From DATIJJ01 sp964612855 (GTDB taxonomy: Bacteria; Pseudomonadota; Gammaproteobacteria; DSM-16500): a DNA stretch of 10,653 bases. The notes under the pieces were generated by a model. It worked only from the letters and a program-made list of their open reading frames with translations. It was not told where the DNA came from and did no database searches. A program made the position numbers and the translations under genes. Location: positions 1 through 10,653 of the forward strand of contig CAZTDR010000075.1 of NCBI GenBank assembly GCA_964612855.1, in the 5' to 3' direction. Position 1 is the stretch's first letter, and every line of letters begins with the position of its first letter. Shown in pieces: positions 8,116 to 10,653 of this stretch.

Positions 8116-9009
8116 CTAATGAATTTGGGTTGAAGAACCCGACCGGCCGTCCTTAAAAATCCGAGCAATATCCACACGATCAAAACGATATTCTTGGCTA
8201 CAAAATTCACACGTCACCACGAGCGCCTGTTTATCACGCAGCTCTTCTTCCACTTCCTCTTCACTCAATAATCGCAATGCATTTTCACTACGCACCATAG
8301 AACAAGTACAACGAAAAACAACGGGGCTGGGTGAGAAAACACGCACATCTTCTTCTACATATAAACGATGTAGTAAGATCGTATTATCTAAATTTAACAA
8401 TTCATCCGCTGTGATGGTAGAGGTTAAATGATTAATATGCTCCCAATCCTCTTGTTCCTTCGTTTCTTTATCTAATTGACTGGCGGCTTGCGGCATAACT
8501 TGAAGCAATAAACCAGCTGCTCGTTTCTCATTCACGGCCAACCATAAACGGGTGGGCAGTTGCTCAGAATGATTAAAATATCCCTCCAAAGAACGTGCTA
8601 AAGAATCCCCTTCCCACGCCACAATACCTTGGTAACGCTGGCCACCTTCCACATCGGGATCAATCATAATAGCTAAGATTCCCTCTTTGAGCTGCTTCAA
8701 CAATTCCTCTTGTGTCAATTCTCCTTCCCATTGCGCCAAGCCTCTAATTTGCAACTCATGATTGGACTGCGCCAATAAGAGCCGGACGTTACCTTTTCCT
8801 TGAAACTGGACGGTAATACGCCCTTTCAGTTTAATGCTAGCACTTAATAAACAAGCCGCTACCAGCATTTCACCTAAGATTTTTTGAATAACACGAGGAT
8901 ACTGATGCTGTAGCATGATGGTAGTAAAACTGTCCTCTAAACGCACAATCTCACCACGAACGGCAACATTTTCAAATAGAAAGCGTTGTAAGCTATCTTT
9001 ATCATTCAT
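8116..9009 (-). CDS. hslO: redox-regulated chaperone Hsp33
   Basis: A 297-residue cytoplasmic holdase chaperone (E. coli Hsp33 is 292). Hsp33 is off when its four cysteines hold zinc, and is switched on by oxidation plus unfolding, for example by hypochlorite. The zinc motif is intact: C234-T-C236, 30 residues, then C267-E-F-C270, matching the family CxC...CxxC. The N-terminus MNDKDSLQRFLFENVAVRGE lines up with E. coli Hsp33 without gaps, so I start at ATG 9009. A GTG four codons upstream (9021) is also possible. The region RGLAQWEG (89-96) and the acidic linker SEEEVEEELRD (249-259) between the cysteine pairs are family-like. No strong ribosome site is visible. First gene of hslO-yciB-bolA. 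Confidence 0.95.
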   Translation of the reverse strand: MNDKDSLQRFLFENVAVRGEIVRLEDSFTTIMLQHQYPRVIQKILGEMLVAACLLSASIKLKGRITVQFQGKGNVRLLLAQSNHELQIRGLAQWEGELTQEELLKQLKEGILAIMIDPDVEGGQRYQGIVAWEGDSLARSLEGYFNHSEQLPTRLWLAVNEKRAAGLLLQVMPQAASQLDKETKEQEDWEHINHLTSTITADELLNLDNTILLHRLYVEEDVRVFSPSPVVFRCTCSMVRSENALRLLSEEEVEEELRDKQALVVTCEFCSQEYRFDRVDIARIFKDGRSGSSTQIH

Positions 9010-9045
9010 AGTAATTACCACACAAAATCGAGTTGGATGAGCTAA

Positions 9046-9090
9046 AATGGTGGATTACGACGCAAAAAACGCGTCTAATCCACCCTACAT
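9046..9090. repeat. intergenic palindromic repeat, copy 1
   Basis: A long hairpin: GGTGGATTA (9049-9057), one unpaired C, GACGC (9059-9063), loop AAAAAAC, GCGTC (9071-9075), TAATCCACC (9076-9084). The 14-bp stem has a single bulge. It is followed by CTACA, giving on the minus strand the phrase TGTAGGGTGGATTA. It is in the leader side of hslO. A second copy in the opposite orientation starts at 10617, and a simpler relative is at 7261. It resembles REP-type intergenic palindromes. Confidence 0.75.
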
Positions 9091-9097
9091 TCTCTGT

Positions 9098-9169
9098 ACA
9101 CGACAAAAACTTTTATCCCTTTGAACGGAAGGCCCTTGTACAAAAAGCGTTTTTGTCGTGTCCAGGGCC
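9098..9169. repeat. interleaved inverted repeats in the hslO-smrA spacer
   Basis: Three complementary pairings are visible. 9098-9110 (ACACGACAAAAAC) pairs perfectly with 9149-9161. 9131-9136 (GGCCCT) pairs with 9164-9169. 9140-9146 (ACAAAAA) pairs with 9150-9156 around a 3-base loop. The first and third compete for the same bases, and the first and second interleave. It could be operator DNA for a regulator of the divergent genes or an RNA structure in a leader; I cannot tell which. I found no convincing promoter for hslO or smrA in the spacer; TTGTCG (9153) with TATTAG (9177) is a weak candidate for smrA. Confidence 0.55.
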
Positions 9170-9211
9170 CGACATTTATTAGTTATTTTTTAATCTTGGC
9201 TAAAGGGCGTC

Positions 9212-9223
9212 ATGTTAGCATAG
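9212..9223 (+). promoter_or_regulatory. three-codon upstream ORF (M-L-A-stop) ahead of smrA
   Basis: ATG TTA GCA TAG is preceded by AAAGGG (9202-9207), a strong ribosome site four bases before its ATG. Its stop codon is one base before the smrA ATG (TAGTATG). smrA itself has no ribosome site at normal distance; the AAAGGG is 17 bases from its ATG. The two ATGs are in different frames. Ribosomes may therefore start at the minigene, stop at once and restart at smrA. Confidence 0.5.
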
Positions 9224-9224
9224 T

Positions 9225-9770
9225 ATGAGTAAATTTAAAAAAAACAGCGATCAGGATGAAAACCAACTTTTCCGTGAGGCCATGCGAGATGTGAAGCCAT
9301 TGGCGCATACAAAAGTGGAGGCGCCACGTAAATCGCCAGTTAGTTTTAAGCGCCGTCGTCAAGAAGTCAGAGAAGACCCTGATAATCAATTTGAATTTTC
9401 AGATTATGAAAAACTCCCTCCGGTCAGCAGCGAAAGTTTTCTAGAATTTAGTCGCCCAGGCATTCAACATAAAATGCTTCGCAAATTACGTTTAGGGCAA
9501 TATAATGCAGAAGCTTTTTTAGACTTACATGGGAAAACGTCCGACGAAGCACGTGAATCCTTGAGCGGGTTTCTGTTACAATGCCAAGAAAAGGGTTTGC
9601 GGCATATCATGATCATTCATGGTAAAGGTCGACATGACAAAGCCCCTATATTAAAAAATAAATTAAATCATTGGCTGCGCCAAACGCCTCAAGTTATCGC
9701 GTTTTGCACAGCAACATTGAAGGACGGTGGTACGGGTGCGATGTATGTATTGCTACGCGCACCTGCATGA
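9225..9770 (+). CDS. smrA: Smr-domain endonuclease-type protein, SmrA-like
   Basis: A 181-residue protein with a charged N-terminal part (1-75) and a C-terminal Smr domain (about 95-180). Domain motifs are LDLHG (99-103), IIHGKGRHDK (130-139) and GGTGAMYVLLR (168-178). The LFREAMRDVKPL segment near the N-terminus (15-26), the RPGIQHKMLRKLRLGQY linker (77-93) and the long IIHGKG region resemble E. coli SmrA more than SmrB. Unlike E. coli SmrA as I recall it, this protein keeps the DLHG motif thought to be needed for nuclease activity in SmrB, the enzyme that cuts mRNA at collided ribosomes. A nucleic-acid role is likely but the exact target is inferred. The in-frame stop at 9216 rules out an upstream start, so ATG 9225 is the first possible. 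It is followed by udk on the same strand. Confidence 0.88.
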   Translation: MSKFKKNSDQDENQLFREAMRDVKPLAHTKVEAPRKSPVSFKRRRQEVREDPDNQFEFSDYEKLPPVSSESFLEFSRPGIQHKMLRKLRLGQYNAEAFLDLHGKTSDEARESLSGFLLQCQEKGLRHIMIIHGKGRHDKAPILKNKLNHWLRQTPQVIAFCTATLKDGGTGAMYVLLRAPA

Positions 9771-9820
9771 CCGTCCATGCTGTCTCCGGGCAGCTTAGCC
9801 GAAGCACTGAGGAGAAACTC

Positions 9821-10477
9821 TTGACAAAAAAAACGATTATTATTGGCATCTCGGGCGCATCCGCTTCTGGAAAAAGTTTATTATCCAACACCATAGTCAA
9901 TGAGCTGGGCTCAGATCAGGTCGTTGTTATTTCAGAAGATTCTTATTATAAAGACCATAGTGATATTCCGTTTGAAGAACGCACGAAAATTAACTATGAC
10001 CACCCTAACTCATTAGACCATGAATTGCTTTATCAACACTTGTTGAAATTACAACAAGGTGAAGCAGTCAATGTGCCAATTTATAATCACTCCATGCATC
10101 TGCGAGAAAAAGAAACGCGAAGAATTGGGCAACATACCATTATTGTCTTGGAAGGCATTCTCTTATTTATTGAATCGAAACTACGCCAATTGATGGATAT
10201 CCGCATTTTCATGGAAACCGCGTTAGACATTTGCCTCATTCGCCGCATGAAACGTGACATGAATGAACGTGGTCGCTCTCTCGATTCCGTCATTTCCCAA
10301 TATGAAGAAACCGTACGCCCCATGTTTTTGCAATTCATCGAACCCTCTAAACGGTATGCGGACATTATTGTCCCACGCGGCGGCGGCAATCGAATTGCGA
10401 TTGACATGATTAAAGCTAAAATGCGCGAGTTATTGGGTGATCACGCAGTTAAAATAAGCGATGAAAAATCAGCTTGA
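9821..10477 (+). CDS. udk: uridine kinase
   Basis: A 218-residue cytoplasmic pyrimidine-salvage kinase (E. coli Udk is 213) that phosphorylates uridine and cytidine to UMP and CMP using GTP or ATP. The Walker A loop is GASASGKS (12-19), followed by EDSYYKD (39-45), the substrate region NYDHPNSLDH (56-65), ILEGILL-type Walker B region VLEGILLF (107-114), the lid RRMKRDMNERGRS (140-152) and the strongly conserved TVRPMFLQFIEPSK (163-176) and ADIIVPRGG (179-187). I start at TTG 9821, because GAGGAG lies six bases upstream and the product then matches the family N-terminus. An ATG at 9767 overlapping the smrA stop (ATGA) is in frame and would add 18 residues; it lacks a good ribosome site. Likely co-transcribed with smrA. 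Confidence 0.95.
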   Translation: MTKKTIIIGISGASASGKSLLSNTIVNELGSDQVVVISEDSYYKDHSDIPFEERTKINYDHPNSLDHELLYQHLLKLQQGEAVNVPIYNHSMHLREKETRRIGQHTIIVLEGILLFIESKLRQLMDIRIFMETALDICLIRRMKRDMNERGRSLDSVISQYEETVRPMFLQFIEPSKRYADIIVPRGGGNRIAIDMIKAKMRELLGDHAVKISDEKSA

Positions 10478-10496
10478 GATTCTGTAACGCTTTAGG

Positions 10497-10523
10497 GGCG
10501 GACCCGTCATGTATGTGTCCGCC
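10497..10523 (+). terminator. hairpin after udk, possible transcription end
   Basis: A perfect 7-bp GC-rich stem GGCGGAC/GTCCGCC (10497-10503 with 10517-10523) with a 13-base loop, starting 20 bases after the udk stop. Only a short ACTTTCT follows, so it is a weak fit to an intrinsic terminator. Between it and 10616 I see no gene; tiny frames such as ATG at 10551 end within nine codons. Confidence 0.35.
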
Positions 10524-10616
10524 GGGACTTTCTGATTGAGGTCGCCGAGCATGGCACGCCACACTGCTGTCCGGTAAATCGGTATTAAATTTTCACAGCC
10601 GGTTTCTAATAAAAAA

Positions 10617-10653
10617 TGTAGGGTGGCACGGTGCGTTTTTTGCACCGTAATCC
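10617..10653. repeat. intergenic palindromic repeat, copy 2 (cut by window edge)
   Basis: It reads TGTAGGGTGG, then ACGGTGC (10628-10634), loop GTTTTTT, GCACCGT (10642-10648) and AATCC at the edge. This is the same element as 9046-9090 read from the other strand: identical flank TGTAGGGTGG, identical loop GTTTTTT, and the same GTAATCC exit. The inner stem differs by two paired changes. The expected closing ACC would lie just outside the window. Confidence 0.7.

Noticed and set aside
9022..9140. Heat-shock (sigma32) promoter for hslO
   Set aside because: I looked for CTTGAAA and CCCCAT elements on the minus strand; no pair at proper spacing was found.
9671..9820. Udk start at 9671
   Set aside because: It lies inside smrA in another frame; the extra residues do not resemble Udk and a ribosome site with TTG exists at 9821.
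10551..10577. Tiny ORF M-A-R-H-T-A-V-R after udk
   Set aside because: Eight codons, only a distant GAGG upstream, no conservation information; most likely chance.
1..10653. CRISPR arrays, insertion sequences, phage or defence genes, tRNA/rRNA
   Set aside because: No spaced direct repeats, transposase, integrase or RNA gene signatures were seen; all large frames are accounted for by conserved chromosomal genes.

Overview
The window is a compact stretch of ordinary chromosome from a moderately AT-rich bacterium. Protein similarity places it in the Gammaproteobacteria: PrmB, Hsp33, YciB, SmrA-type Smr protein, FadE and Udk all read like gammaproteobacterial versions. The base composition and the mix of genes would fit the Legionella/Coxiella side of the class, but that is an inference from recall, not a search.

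Left half, minus strand (about 113-6270). Four genes are packed head to tail, in transcription order nagZ, hpt, fadE, and a membrane-anchored sulfatase-fold gene. nagZ/hpt overlap by 10 bases and fadE/sulfatase-fold by 29; hpt and fadE are 29 bases apart. They look like one transcript reading from a promoter just upstream of nagZ, and they combine peptidoglycan recycling, purine salvage, fatty-acid beta-oxidation and a probable envelope-modifying enzyme. Between nagZ and the divergent prmB gene lie two overlapping, oppositely directed sigma70-like promoters.

Middle (6352-9009). prmB (methylates ribosomal protein L3) runs on the plus strand and meets a minus-strand operon hslO-yciB-bolA end to end, with a strong hairpin between the converging genes. 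hslO (redox chaperone Hsp33), yciB (inner-membrane septation/envelope protein) and bolA are separated by only 6-8 bases.

Right (9010-10653). A 215-base divergent spacer separates hslO from smrA. It holds a palindromic repeat, a second set of interleaved inverted repeats, and a three-codon open reading frame directly in front of smrA. smrA and udk (uridine kinase, TTG start) follow on the plus strand. The last 176 bases contain a hairpin and a second, cut-off copy of the palindromic repeat, in opposite orientation.

No mobile element, CRISPR array, tRNA or rRNA is visible, and I do not see a wholly new multi-gene system. The observations most worth following are non-coding: a family of intergenic palindromes with compensatory stem changes, the minimal upstream ORF of smrA, and the mutually exclusive hairpins in the hslO-smrA spacer. 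Among proteins, the sulfatase-fold gene with a threonine in the nucleophile position is the least characterised.
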